A DNA stretch of 64,000 nt, from contig JAQBQB010000017.1 in the NCBI GenBank assembly GCA_028287235.1, positions 62,001-126,000 on the forward strand, written 5' to 3'. Shown here piece by piece: positions 50,936 to 59,115 of this stretch. The position numbers were made by a program, and so were the translations under genes. The first letter of the stretch is position 1. Every line of letters begins with the position of its first letter. The DNA is from Gemmatimonadota bacterium (GTDB taxonomy: Bacteria; Gemmatimonadota; Gemmatimonadetes; Gemmatimonadales; Gemmatimonadaceae). Under the pieces are notes generated by a model. That model worked only from the letters and a program-made list of their open reading frames with translations. It had not been told where the DNA came from and searched no databases.

Positions 50936-51553
50936 CTACTCAATGATGAGCAACGGAACGGTTCGGACCACTGTCCAGACACCGTTGGCTTTTGCCAGTA
51001 CGTACTCCGAAATCAGCGTATTGAATCCGAAGCGACTTATCATGGTTTCGTAGACGCGCACCGTAACCTTCTCGGTAGAGTCTCGATGTGTGCGCGGCGC
51101 AAGAGTAAGAGAATCTCCTCCCCTTGCGACGTCGCCAGTCCGAGGTCGACCCATGACAACAATCAACTGAGCGAGTTGTGGGCAACCCCTATGGGTTGAG
51201 TCTGGAGAAAAGGGGCTGCCCGTGCTGCCGCAGTGATGCTGTGCTGAATCGCCGGCGATTCTTACGGCGATATTCGATGACGCAGTGAGCCGCTGGGGCC
51301 CGGCTGCGCTATGCATGTCGAGGTTCGACGGTGCAGCCGCCCCGCCAGCTGCGTCAAGTTCCGCGGGCAGCGACTCAGGATCAATCCGAACCGACACCCG
51401 AGCTGTCTTCGTCACGGCTCGCGATATCGCCGACCGTATCATCGAATCACGCGGCTCCGGCGCCGTCGTGATCTGTCCAGCGCATCCCGATGCGGTCGCA
51501 CTGAGCAACAAAACAGACGTTAGAAGTGCAGGGACGTACCAGCGAGTGAACAT
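50936..51553 (-). CDS. Lipoprotein of unknown function
   Basis: 205 residues from the ATG at 51553; the longer frame upstream is the anti-sense of unlikely sequence. The signal is lipoprotein-type (V-P-A-L-L-T-S-V-L-L-L-S-A-T-A-S-G-C, Cys about 22). The mature part has R-V-S-V-R-I-D-P-E-S-L-P-A-E-L, a short cysteine/histidine-rich patch (Q-H-H-C-G-S and H-R-G-C) and a C-terminal strand region (K-V-T-V-R-V-Y-E-T-M, Y-V-L-A-K-A-N-G-V-W-T-V). The family is not recognised. It begins 7 bp after the metalloprotease-like lipoprotein gene and ends before a rho-independent terminator. Both products are probably exported to the same envelope compartment. Confidence 0.6.
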   Translation of the reverse strand: MFTRWYVPALLTSVLLLSATASGCAGQITTAPEPRDSMIRSAISRAVTKTARVSVRIDPESLPAELDAAGGAAAPSNLDMHSAAGPQRLTASSNIAVRIAGDSAQHHCGSTGSPFSPDSTHRGCPQLAQLIVVMGRPRTGDVARGGDSLTLAPRTHRDSTEKVTVRVYETMISRFGFNTLISEYVLAKANGVWTVVRTVPLLIIE

Positions 51554-51560
51554 TATGACC

Positions 51561-52415
51561 TCAAATTCCGCTGCAAGTTTCCGAGTGTGGTGTGCTAAAG
51601 GTCGCCTGATCTGTATGCCAACCGCCGCTGGCGGATTTCTGCCCCATAAGATGATCGGCCTCGTGAGCGAGAATCTGCTGAAGATCACGACTGACAGGCT
51701 CAGGTGGCGAGGCGGTCGCGTGGAACGAGTTGAATGCCTCGTCCGTCCAGAATGATTTGATTGCAATCCACGAGTTGACGCCGGTGCTGCCGCCACCCGG
51801 TGGCGCGGCGCCGCTAAACTGTGCGATGGAGCTGGGATAAATATGGATGTCGCCGCGAGCCGCTACAGCCGCTAACGTGCTTGCTAGCGTCGAGCAATAA
51901 CCACCTAGACCTTGCATTGCGCTAATCGCGTTGTTGATTCGTGTATTCTGAAGGCCAGTGGGTGCTGCTCCCCCACACCATGCCTTCGCGCCAGAATCGC
52001 TCTGCGCAACACCGCAGTCGGGTCTGGCCGTCATTGACGATACGTCCACTTCGCCAACCGAAGGGTAGTTGAACGCGGGGTTAGTGAATGGCGTCGGGAA
52101 CCCGGTCTCGTAGAACATGCATTCATCCACATTGTCTTGGCAGAATTGCTCCATGCCCACGCTCAGCAGTGAGTCATAGTAGAGCCCACTCGCATCGTAG
52201 CAACTGTAGTCGATCCCGCCGTTTTCAGGTGCAGGCCCTTCGCACTGGTAGAATTGGTACATTATCATGCGACTGGCGGGCCCGGCCGGTGCGCGCGCCT
52301 GTGGATTCAGCGGGTTCGATTGATCCCCACATGCGGAGAGCATTGAGCCGGCCAACACAAGAACTATAACGATGTTCGAACGCAGAGAGCGTCGCAGTCC
52401 TTCCGTTTTGTTCAC
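51561..52415 (-). CDS. Cysteine-rich lipoprotein with HExxH-like metal motif
   Basis: 284 residues from the GTG at 52415, preceded by a GGAGAGG ribosome site; the longer frame upstream has no SD. A lipoprotein signal (I-V-I-V-L-V-L-A-G-S-M-L-S-A-C, Cys near 28) leads into a domain with several cysteines (Q-C-E, Y-S-C-Y, F-C-Q-D-N-V-D-E-C, C-G-V-A, W-C-G-G, Y-C-S-T), then H-E-A-D-H-L-M-G near residue 258, a zincin-type HExxH, and a final E-T-C. The metal motif is followed by only about 25 residues, so the third ligand is unknown and activity is not certain. It is co-transcribed with the 50936 lipoprotein gene. Confidence 0.7.
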   Translation of the reverse strand: MNKTEGLRRSLRSNIVIVLVLAGSMLSACGDQSNPLNPQARAPAGPASRMIMYQFYQCEGPAPENGGIDYSCYDASGLYYDSLLSVGMEQFCQDNVDECMFYETGFPTPFTNPAFNYPSVGEVDVSSMTARPDCGVAQSDSGAKAWCGGAAPTGLQNTRINNAISAMQGLGGYCSTLASTLAAVAARGDIHIYPSSIAQFSGAAPPGGGSTGVNSWIAIKSFWTDEAFNSFHATASPPEPVSRDLQQILAHEADHLMGQKSASGGWHTDQATFSTPHSETCSGI

Positions 52416-52557
52416 GTTTCCTCTCCTGAAGGGGACATCGCGGCGCCTCGAGGGTGGGTGAGGTTGCTGAGGGCCGGAACGCGGTTGCGATCGCTTCACG
52501 GCGATTGGACTCGCGTTCGATTCAGGAACGTAGACGCTGCTTTGGTTGGCTCCGATG

Positions 52558-52592
52558 CGCGTTTTCGGCCACCTTTCGCGTATTCCGGCCAC
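52558..52592 (-). repeat. Tandem near-identical repeats, possible transposon end
   Basis: On the minus strand GTGGCCGGAATACGCG (52577-52592) and GTGGCCGAAAACGCG (52558-52572) lie in tandem about 20 bp apart, in the 310-bp gap upstream of the metalloprotease-like lipoprotein gene. Multiple terminal repeats of this kind mark IS21-type ends, but no transposase gene is attached, so this may be a relic. Other parts of the 52416-52726 gap hold no gene. Confidence 0.35.
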
Positions 52593-52726
52593 GAGCTTTT
52601 TCTTGTTTGGGGCGTTTGAATTAGCGATGTGGAGCGTTGTGCGAGCGGTGGTACTTCAGTGACGGCGCTTTACGTCTCCCTGACAGCGAGCACTTCAGCA
52701 GGGACACTCCGACCCGTTCGCTTTGC

Positions 52727-53527
52727 TCAACCGCGGTCACAAACGTGATGCACGGCGCTCTCAAGCACTTCGTTCTCGGACATGCGACGAAAGTCGTGCA
52801 GTGTTCGGCCTGTGACACGGCGCACATCGTCCCCAAGCTTCCGCGCCGACGGCACGCCGACCATCGCAGCGACCGCATCGCCGTTTCGTAGTGAATCGCG
52901 AAGCAGGGGTAACGAGCGGGCAACGCGTGACGCCGTCAGCAATCGACTCAGCGACACCAAGCCCGAATCAGCAAACCACCGATCACATGAGCGCCTCGGA
53001 ATTGCGCCCGCATCGCAAATCGCTCCAGAGCTAGCGTAGTACTGCGGCCTTCGCAAAGCGTCGACAAGGACGTTGGCGAACTGCACTGGCATTAGGTCGA
53101 TGTTGGCTCGAAGTCGCCCGATCAGCCGTTCTATCACGCGATCGGACGGCATGGCATCAATTACGGCTCTCAATGCCGCTCGAGAATCATCAAATCGGTA
53201 GAGAACGGCGTGAGTAATCCCCGACCGCGCGAAGTCGAGCGTGGCTCGTACTGAGGCCGCATCCGTCGTTGTGTAAGTCAAGACACGACTTGCGCTCACC
53301 ATTGCGAGCAGTCGTGAGGCTGTTCGCTCATCGTGTTGCACCATGTGGTATGGCTCGATCACCACGACGTCGGCAACGGACAGTGTCGACCAAATGAATG
53401 CGGCGACTGGTGACTCGCTCATGAGCGTATAGTCGTCGCCGATGACAGACTCAAGCCGCCGCGTAAGTGTCGGCGAGCAAACGACTATTAGGCGCATTCT
53501 GGACGTCAGTGGTGCTCGGCGTTTCAT
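52727..53527 (-). CDS. AraC-type HTH protein with receiver-like N-domain
   Basis: 266 residues from M at 53527 (a second Met at 53497 is equally possible). The N-terminal 130 residues resemble a response-regulator-like fold (L-I-V-V-C-S-P-T-L-T-R-R-L-E, D-V-V-V-I-E-P-Y, L-A-M-V-S-A-S-R-V-L-T-Y-T) but lack the acidic phosphorylation pocket. The C-terminal third has an AraC-like double HTH: S-R-V-A-R-S-L-P-L-L-R-D-S-L-R-N-G, then A-A-M-V-G-V-P-S-A-R-K-L-G-D-D-V-R-R-V-T-G-R-T-L-H-D-F-R-R. This combination is common in Gemmatimonadota. It stands alone between IS-related sequence and a large gap, and its targets are unknown. Confidence 0.7.
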   Translation of the reverse strand: MKRRAPLTSRMRLIVVCSPTLTRRLESVIGDDYTLMSESPVAAFIWSTLSVADVVVIEPYHMVQHDERTASRLLAMVSASRVLTYTTTDAASVRATLDFARSGITHAVLYRFDDSRAALRAVIDAMPSDRVIERLIGRLRANIDLMPVQFANVLVDALRRPQYYASSGAICDAGAIPRRSCDRWFADSGLVSLSRLLTASRVARSLPLLRDSLRNGDAVAAMVGVPSARKLGDDVRRVTGRTLHDFRRMSENEVLESAVHHVCDRG

Positions 53528-54294
53528 GTGTCGGGTTACCGAGGTCGGCTGAATCATTCTCGGCCACGTCGCCTCACACGCGCCCACTTGCCTCAAACGC
53601 AATCCCGTGCAAGGGATCCGAATATCAGGCTAGCCTCATCGCCTGAGCCAAGTCCTGCGCCGACTGCCCATCATCTGCGGGCCGTCGCCGTGTACGACCG
53701 GTTCATGCTCAGGCTGCAACGCATAATACCGGCACATCGCGCAACAGACGTTGGGCGTTTCTCTCACGATAGCCCAGCGGCCCGAACGATCGGGCCTTAA
53801 GAGGCATACCGGACTGCAGCGAGTGAAGGCAACGACATTCGCTGATCACTGGCGCTCCAGACTTCCATGCCTCAGCGGGATTACCTCCTGCCGTAGCGAA
53901 TGGAGGCGTTCACTCCGATGATGCTGTGGCCCGTTAAGGCCTCTCGTTGTTAGCGCAGTGGTTAGCCATGCAACGTTTATTCCCAACAATTAGGATATTG
54001 ATCAATTAGAGACATCTAATCTTTCAACCGTCTGCCGCCTTTTCGGGGGCTAAAGGCGACGTTCTTGGCCGACGTACGACGCACCTTTTGCGACAATGCC
54101 GCGCTGATCGGCGTCCCTATTGCGGATAGTGGGCGGCTGAGCCGTTCGTCATGAGTCGTGCTCGCGCGCTTCAACCAACGGTCGCTCGCGCCTCGTACGA
54201 CATATATGACTTTGCCCGAACGATCGCTGGAGGGTAGACTTCGTGAGCGATGGGCTGGCCGACGGGCGGAAGTCCCGCACCCTCACCCTCGTTG
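53528..54294. other. Gene-poor 767-bp gap with an AT-rich palindrome
   Basis: No credible gene is seen between the AraC-type gene and the intact IS3 element. The stretch 53960-54030 is clearly AT-rich. Within it ATTAGA-GACA-TCTAAT (54005-54020) is a perfect 6-4-6 inverted repeat, perhaps an orphan operator. The rest contains only short, unlikely frames. Confidence 0.45.
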
Positions 54295-54392
54295 GGCGGT
54301 TCCCCCCGGAAGTGGGAGGGGGCGGACTTGCGGAAAGCGCGCGCTGATGGTCTGATCACGGCGTCCCAAAATGGGCGCGGAGGAGCGATCCG

Positions 54393-54659
54393 ATGCGGAC
54401 GAGCAAGTTCAGCGAGGAGCAGATCGTCACGGCGTTACGGCACGCGGAAGCCGGCACCGCCGTCGTGGACATCTGCCGGACGATGGAGATCACCGAGACC
54501 ACGTTCTACCGCTGGAAGAAGAAGTATTACGGCTTGGGCGTGAGCGAGCTCCGCGAGCTGAAGCAGCTGCGGGACGAGAATCGCAAACTCAAAGGCTTGG
54601 TCGCCGATCTCACGCTCGACAAGCAGATCTTGCGGGAGACTCTCACAACAAAAATCTGA
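54393..54659 (+). CDS. IS3 OrfA (transposase DNA-binding subunit)
   Basis: 88 residues: F-S-E-E-Q-I-V-T-A-L-R-H-A-E-A-G-T and I-T-E-T-T-F-Y-R-W-K-K-K-Y-Y (HTH_Tnp_1), followed by a leucine-zipper helix (L-R-E-L-K-Q-L-R-D-E-N-R-K-L). It ends in L-T-T-K-I and a TGA at 54657-54659. The A-tract AAAAA at 54650-54654 precedes the stop and allows -1 slippage into OrfB. Confidence 0.92.
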   Translation: MRTSKFSEEQIVTALRHAEAGTAVVDICRTMEITETTFYRWKKKYYGLGVSELRELKQLRDENRKLKGLVADLTLDKQILRETLTTKI

Positions 54660-55516
54660 GGCCGGCGGCGAAACGGGCGTGGGTGCAGTGGGTCGTGGAG
54701 ACGTACCAGGTGTCCGGACGCCGTGCGATGCGCGCGACAGGCGTGGCGTCCTCCACGATGCATGACCAGCACCGCCGGCCTTCTCAGAACGCGTTGCGAG
54801 CGCGGCTACGCGAGCTCGCGGCGGCGCGGGTGAGCTATGGCTACCTGCGCCTCCACGTGCTGCTCCGGCGCGAAGGCTGGCGCGTCAACCACAAGCGCGT
54901 GTATCGGCTGTACCGCGAGGAAGGACTGGCCCTGCAGCGTCGGCGGCCGAAGCGGCGGCGCAGTGCGATGCCGCGCTCCCCACGTACGATCACAACGCGG
55001 CCGAACGAACGCTGGGCGATGGACTTCATGCAGGACGGGCTGGCGGACGGCCGTACGGTGCGCGTATTCACGCTCATCGATGCCCACACGCGCGAGTGCT
55101 TGGCGCTCGAGGCCGCCCCGCAGTTTCGGGGGGCGGACGTCGCCGCGATCCTCAGCAGGGTGATCGCGGAACGCGGAGCGCCACAGATCATTCAGTGCGA
55201 CCAAGGCACCGAGTTCACGTCGATCGCGCTGGACCAGTGGGCGTACTGGAACAAGGTGCATCTAGACTTCAGCCGCCGCGGCACGCCGGGGGACAACGCG
55301 GTCTGCGAAGCTTTCAACGGGAGCGTTCGACGTGAGTGCCTATCGCCAGCCTACTTTCTGAGCGACGTTGACGCCCAGGGCGTGTTAGAGAACTGGAAGC
55401 TCGATTACAACAACCATCGGCCCCACAGCAGTTTGCAGGACCTCTCGCCGGCTCATTTCCGAGCCCGGGAGTTGAACCCCGAGGCTGTTAGCGAACGCTC
55501 AAAGCAACCCGCCTAG
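54650..55516 (+). CDS. IS3 OrfB (DDE transposase)
   Basis: The -1 frame continues from the OrfA A-tract as K-N-L-R-P-A-A-K-R-A-W and gives about 289 residues. It contains the HTH_21 region (V-S-Y-G-Y-L-R-L-H-V-L-L-R-R-E-G-W-R), the catalytic residues D (W-A-M-D-F-M-Q-D-G), D (Q-C-D-Q-G-T-E-F) and E (A-V-C-E-A-F-N-G), then N-H-R-P-H-S-S-L-Q-D-L. The frame is unbroken, and OrfAB fusion by programmed frameshift is normal in IS3 elements. No independent start codon with a ribosome site was found, supporting the frameshift mode. Confidence 0.9.
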   Translation, partial: KNLRPAAKRAWVQWVVETYQVSGRRAMRATGVASSTMHDQHRRPSQNALRARLRELAAARVSYGYLRLHVLLRREGWRVNHKRVYRLYREEGLALQRRRPKRRRSAMPRSPRTITTRPNERWAMDFMQDGLADGRTVRVFTLIDAHTRECLALEAAPQFRGADVAAILSRVIAERGAPQIIQCDQGTEFTSIALDQWAYWNKVHLDFSRRGTPGDNAVCEAFNGSVRRECLSPAYFLSDVDAQGVLENWKLDYNNHRPHSSLQDLSPAHFRARELNPEAVSERSKQPA

Positions 55517-55676
55517 TGCTCCAGCTTTGGGGGGAACCGCCGCCCTGGAGCAACGGTGCAGCCTAGTCGTCATGCAGGGGCGTCGCGTCCGGAGACCGAT
55601 AATATTAAAACTCTTTAACATTCGACAGTTGAGGCGCTCGGCTGTACCTTAGTCGTCGACCCACTAGGGAGATCGT

Positions 55677-56024
55677 ATGCGACGACTTCTGCTCATCGCT
55701 GCTTTGGCGATCGGCGTTCCGCTTACCGTTCACGCTCAATCGTCTACGCCGCCGGCCGAATCCGTTCACGGTTACACGAAGAAGAACGGAACGACTGTCG
55801 CCCCACACAGACGATCGATTGCGGACGGGACGAAGCTGAACAACTTCAGCGCAAAAGGGAACGTGAACCCGTACACCGGCAAGAAGGGCACGAAGAGCGT
55901 CTCGCCCTCAGCCCGCGGTCCGCGTATCTCGAGCCGGTCCGCAGCTCCCAAGGGTTCGCATGCGCCGCGGTCCTCGTCACGGTCGTCTGCCTCGCACTCG
56001 CCCGGACACTCGCGCAGGAAGTAG
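55677..56024 (+). CDS. Small secreted basic protein
   Basis: 115 residues with a signal peptide (L-L-L-I-A-A-L-A-I-G-V-P-L-T-V-H-A-Q). The mature part has V-H-G-Y-T-K-K-N-G-T-T-V-A-P-H-R-R-S and then N-V-N-P-Y-T-G-K-K-G-T-K-S, a pattern recurring in small bacterial and phage proteins ('G-Y-x-R-K-D-G-T-x-V-x-P-H-x-R-T ... N-x-N-P-Y-T-G-K'), ending in a Ser/Arg-rich basic tail. Its function is not known; a DNA- or wall-binding role is possible. The ribosome site AGGGAG lies 8 bp before the ATG. The gene stands alone beyond the IS3 element and opens the defence-like region. Confidence 0.75.
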   Translation: MRRLLLIAALAIGVPLTVHAQSSTPPAESVHGYTKKNGTTVAPHRRSIADGTKLNNFSAKGNVNPYTGKKGTKSVSPSARGPRISSRSAAPKGSHAPRSSSRSSASHSPGHSRRK

Positions 56025-56198
56025 CTGCAGACGATCAGCACGCAGCCACGTCGATGGTTTATTCGTGGGACCCAGTTCATATATGCGCGGCCGATCGTCG
56101 TACCCCCCTCGGCCTCCGAAAGCGATTCGCGAGCTCATCGAGGAGTGGTGGGAGATGAAGAAGGGTCCTGCGCAAATGTGAATGCTACCAACGCGAAG

Positions 56199-56741
56199 AT
56201 GACCGAGAGTCGATGCCCGTTGTGTCGGAACGCCGCGACGCGAGTAAAACCGCCCGACGAGCTGAATCATGTCGATATCGATTGCCGCCGTTGCGGTGCG
56301 TATCGGATCGGGCGAACGAGCGAAGCGCGCATGCTCCAATCGGGAACTGAGGAGATTCGCGCCGTGGCTTGCCGCCAGATTGCCGATGCAAATGCTCGCG
56401 GCCGGATCTTGAACCTCGTCAACGCCACGATGTTTCGCGACGAGGCGGGACGCCTCGCACGACTCGGTGTGTGTCCGGTTTGTGGAACGGCCGGCGGGTC
56501 GGCAACGGCCCTTCCGAATGGCGCCGACATCAACGACGTGATCTGTGCGAGATGCGGCGAGTATCGCGTAACTGGGCAGGAGCGACTCGATCTAGCAGAG
56601 CTGAGTCGCGGGCACCGCACGAAGCTCAGCGCGGAGCTGCGAACCGCGGCGGACGCCGGGGCACCGCGGTTGCTCGCCTTCGGATTCTCCCGGCGAATTA
56701 TCGAGAGTGGCTGGCGGATTGCGCCCGCGCGTGACGCGTAA
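56199..56741 (+). CDS. Zinc-ribbon protein, unknown
   Basis: 180 residues from the ATG at 56199. It carries C-P-L-C near the start, C-R-R-C at about residue 30, and then C-P-V-C and C-A-R-C around 92 and 120, i.e. two zinc-ribbon pairs (C-x2-C...C-x2-C). The spacing resembles rubredoxin-type knuckles rather than HNH motifs, and no catalytic histidine cluster is present. The remainder is helical (L-D-L-A-E-L-S-R-G-H-R-T). I cannot assign a family. The gene partly overlaps the next gene at 56707 (35 bp), which also encodes several zinc knuckles, so the two likely act together. Confidence 0.65.
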   Translation: MTESRCPLCRNAATRVKPPDELNHVDIDCRRCGAYRIGRTSEARMLQSGTEEIRAVACRQIADANARGRILNLVNATMFRDEAGRLARLGVCPVCGTAGGSATALPNGADINDVICARCGEYRVTGQERLDLAELSRGHRTKLSAELRTAADAGAPRLLAFGFSRRIIESGWRIAPARDA

Positions 56742-57405
56742 GAAATCTGTGGCCGAGCCCCGCCGCCGCGGTGCGCCCCCGGCCCTTGACGGCTTCGCCA
56801 TTGCGCTCCGGCGGCCGACGTCGAAGCCAGTCAGTCTCGCGGTATATCTCGCAGCCCTGCGATCGCATCGGCTCAACGACTTTGCTGGACTTGTGCGTCG
56901 GTGTCCCGGCTGCAAAAAGGCGTCGAACCTCCGCATTCGGTTTCGTCGACCTGACGACGGCAGGTTCGCGGTCGGTTGTCCGCGATGCATCTCCAAGGTG
57001 CGCCCATGTGCGCGATGCAACCAGCCGAGAGCGATTGATTCATTTGACATTAGCCCGAGCGCCAGACTGGGATTCAAACTCGAGTCCTACTGCAATCCGT
57101 GCCGGCGGGCGCGCGGAATGGCGTACTACATCACGACGCGCGACAAACCGCGCGAAGTACCGAAGCGGATCAAATGCCGTCGCTGTGAACGGGTGAGGCC
57201 AGCCGGAGAATTCGTCGGATACGACGGCCGCTATACGCCTGGTAACGCCCGCCTCTGCAATCAGTGCAAGCAGGAAGACGAACGAGCACGGTATGCAACT
57301 CCTGGCGGCAAAGCGATTCGCCAGGCCGTCAATCGTCGGTCGTATCGCCGACGCCGAGGGCTCAAGGCCGTTCCTGAGCAGGCGCCCCGGGGCCGAGCGC
57401 GATGA
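56707..57405 (+). CDS. Multi-zinc-knuckle protein, unknown
   Basis: 232 residues, GTG start at 56707 (an alternative GTG a little downstream is possible). Three C-x2-C pairs appear in order: C-P-G-C and C-P-R-C, then C-A-R-C and C-N-P-C, then C-R-R-C and C-N-Q-C, each pair separated by 20-40 residues, with a basic C-terminal tail (R-R-S-Y-R-R-R-R-G). The pattern 'C-x2-C ... F ... L-G ... C-x2-C' is like the zinc-binding leaders of recombination endonuclease VII and HNH proteins, but no nuclease core follows. It overlaps both neighbours, and its stop overlaps the 57402 start (ATGA), so the three genes are coupled. Confidence 0.65.
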   Translation: MAGGLRPRVTRKKSVAEPRRRGAPPALDGFAIALRRPTSKPVSLAVYLAALRSHRLNDFAGLVRRCPGCKKASNLRIRFRRPDDGRFAVGCPRCISKVRPCARCNQPRAIDSFDISPSARLGFKLESYCNPCRRARGMAYYITTRDKPREVPKRIKCRRCERVRPAGEFVGYDGRYTPGNARLCNQCKQEDERARYATPGGKAIRQAVNRRSYRRRRGLKAVPEQAPRGRAR

Positions 57406-58049
57406 ACACGGTCGCGCATCTAAAGAGCGACATTCTCGTCACGGCACTAGTAACGCTGATTTCCGGACTGGGCGGCGCTTTGCTCGGCGCCCGAGCCGTT
57501 TGGCGTACGCAGACGCGAGCACTCCGTCTGAGCGAGCAATCGATCGCCAACGCGCTACTGCAGGATCTCCGCCGGATTGAATCGATGCTCCCCCAGGTGG
57601 GTCCGCACGGTCATATCGCTCTACATCACATTTCCGACGCTCACGCGTATCCATCGATCCACGAATGGGTCAAGCCACTCATCACCGATTTGGCGTCGCG
57701 CGACGCGAGCGTTGTCGGCGGCTTCATGGCCCTGGAGCCGATGCTCGAGGAAAACCGGACGTTGGGAAATGCAGCATGGAGCGCAGACGTCGATCTCGCG
57801 CGCCTGACCGGAGAGATGGTGGACCGTCAAGCGCAGCGCGACGACCCGAATAAAGTCTCAGCGCGGAAGCAGGTCGAATTCCGCATGGCCGAAGTGGAGG
57901 AGCTTCTCGAAGCCTCTCGTCGTCAGCAGGCCGAATCGGCTAGCGTTTACCGCGCCCAACACGCAAAGCTGCTTCACCATCTGGGGGAACTCCGCGATCA
58001 TCTTCACATCATCACGACCGCGTCGATTCCCCAATCACTTTATTGGTAG
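57402..58049 (+). CDS. Single-pass membrane protein with coiled coil, unknown
   Basis: 215 residues whose start overlaps the preceding stop (ATGA). One membrane helix lies near residues 10-30 (I-L-V-T-A-L-V-T-L-I-S-G-L-G-G-A-L-L-G). The remainder is helical and partly coiled-coil: L-L-Q-D-L-R-R-I-E-S-M-L, and V-E-F-R-M-A-E-V-E-E-L-L-E-A-S-R-R-Q-Q-A. It has no known catalytic motif. The topology suggests a membrane-anchored adaptor or sensor. The upstream zinc-ribbon genes and the downstream SEC-C gene make a defence-island context plausible, but the function is unknown. Confidence 0.6.
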   Translation: MNTVAHLKSDILVTALVTLISGLGGALLGARAVWRTQTRALRLSEQSIANALLQDLRRIESMLPQVGPHGHIALHHISDAHAYPSIHEWVKPLITDLASRDASVVGGFMALEPMLEENRTLGNAAWSADVDLARLTGEMVDRQAQRDDPNKVSARKQVEFRMAEVEELLEASRRQQAESASVYRAQHAKLLHHLGELRDHLHIITTASIPQSLYW

Positions 58050-58130
58050 CAGATGGCCTCGGCCAACGTCGTTGCCCCGTGCGGCAGAGGGACATTCGGA
58101 ATGATTCTACGTGGCCGGAAAGCGTAACTC

Positions 58131-58796
58131 GTGACGCCCCCCAGGGCGGTGCTCACACGGTTGCCCTCAGAGGTTACCCTCGAAGTGCGTCAGGCTTGCG
58201 CACGGCTCGGCCTTGTTGATGAACCGCGCTTCGTCGATATCCGGCCCGATCCATCAGCGGTCATCAACAAATGCATCTTCAACGTGCTGGCCGCCGTCTC
58301 GGCAGGTCGCGGCAGCCTCGTTCTGGGATGGAAGACCCATGTTTGGCCACGGGTCCTCGTCGAATTCGTGGGCCATGCGGTGCTCGCCGTCGATGACGTG
58401 CTCATGTGCATCACGCCGGATCGATACGGTGAGACGATGGTGCTTTTCGTACCCGATGCGCGCATTGCGTTCGATCCGAACGATTCGACGGCCAGGATGC
58501 CCTCGCAACTTGTCGCCTGCAGTGATCATGAGGATATCGCGGCATTCATCCGCACCCGGCAGGAAATGGACGCTATCCGCAAGGCGTACCCGCCCGGAGC
58601 TGGCGACCTACTCTTGACCGGGGCAGAAGCAGAACGCTTTCGGAAGCTGGAACGCGCCCAGCGGCGTGCGCTTCGTGACATATCGCTTCGCACGCTCGAT
58701 CACAACGCGCCTTGTGTCTGCGGCCGCGCTAAGGCGTTCAAGAAGTGCTGTCGCCCGGGGATGCTCAGGGAGAGAGACGCTAAACGAACGACATAG
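58131..58796 (+). CDS. SEC-C motif protein, unknown
   Basis: 221 residues from a GTG at 58131. The C-terminus has the SEC-C zinc motif C-V-C-G-R-A-K-A-F-K-K-C-C (residues about 199-211), the pattern found on SecA and on many stand-alone proteins and on some toxin/defence genes. The first 160 residues form an unrecognised domain (V-L-G-W-K-T-H-V-W-P-R-V-L-V-E-F-V-G-H-A-V-L) with mixed alpha/beta composition. No signal peptide. It lies 81 bp after the membrane-adaptor gene and before a 319-bp gap preceding the TIR gene. A nucleic-acid or chaperone role is inference. Confidence 0.65.
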   Translation: MTPPRAVLTRLPSEVTLEVRQACARLGLVDEPRFVDIRPDPSAVINKCIFNVLAAVSAGRGSLVLGWKTHVWPRVLVEFVGHAVLAVDDVLMCITPDRYGETMVLFVPDARIAFDPNDSTARMPSQLVACSDHEDIAAFIRTRQEMDAIRKAYPPGAGDLLLTGAEAERFRKLERAQRRALRDISLRTLDHNAPCVCGRAKAFKKCCRPGMLRERDAKRTT

Positions 58797-59115
58797 CCTG
58801 ATAGCATCGGTTACAGCGCGGATCGACCGGGTCACTCTCCGACGCCAGCACGCCGAATAGTCGAGACGTCTACTCGGCGCGGGGCGCGACACTGGGATCC
58901 ACTCGCGCGGCGTGCCGGCATCGCGATCATCGTTAACCCGCACAACGCCAGCACGCTTACAGCTCCGAATAGCGACTCTCAAACCTCTCTGGCGAAATTA
59001 GATTGCTCATGCCCATCATCGTTTTGTTGAGACCTGCGGGGCTTCTGAAATAGGTGCGCGGGCGATCTGAGACAGGCCGGATCACGGTTGCGACATGCAT
59101 CTCATCATTCAATCT
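58797..59115. other. Gap upstream of the TIR gene without recognised gene
   Basis: These 319 bases contain no convincing reading frame; a minus-strand frame at 58957-59370 overlaps the TIR gene and is a shadow. The promoter for the TIR gene should lie here, but no consensus pair stands out. Confidence 0.4.

Larger units (their letters stand above)
54295..55541 (+). mobile_element. Intact-looking IS3-family insertion sequence
   Basis: Two overlapping reading frames (OrfA, OrfB) with all catalytic residues lie between 13-bp perfect inverted ends GGCGGTTCCCCCC (54295-54307) and GGGGGGAACCGCC (55529-55541). Length about 1.25 kb is standard for the family. Target-site duplication is not visible: the flanks (ttg and gcc) do not match. 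This is the only one of the window's three IS3 elements that appears capable of transposition. Confidence 0.85.
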
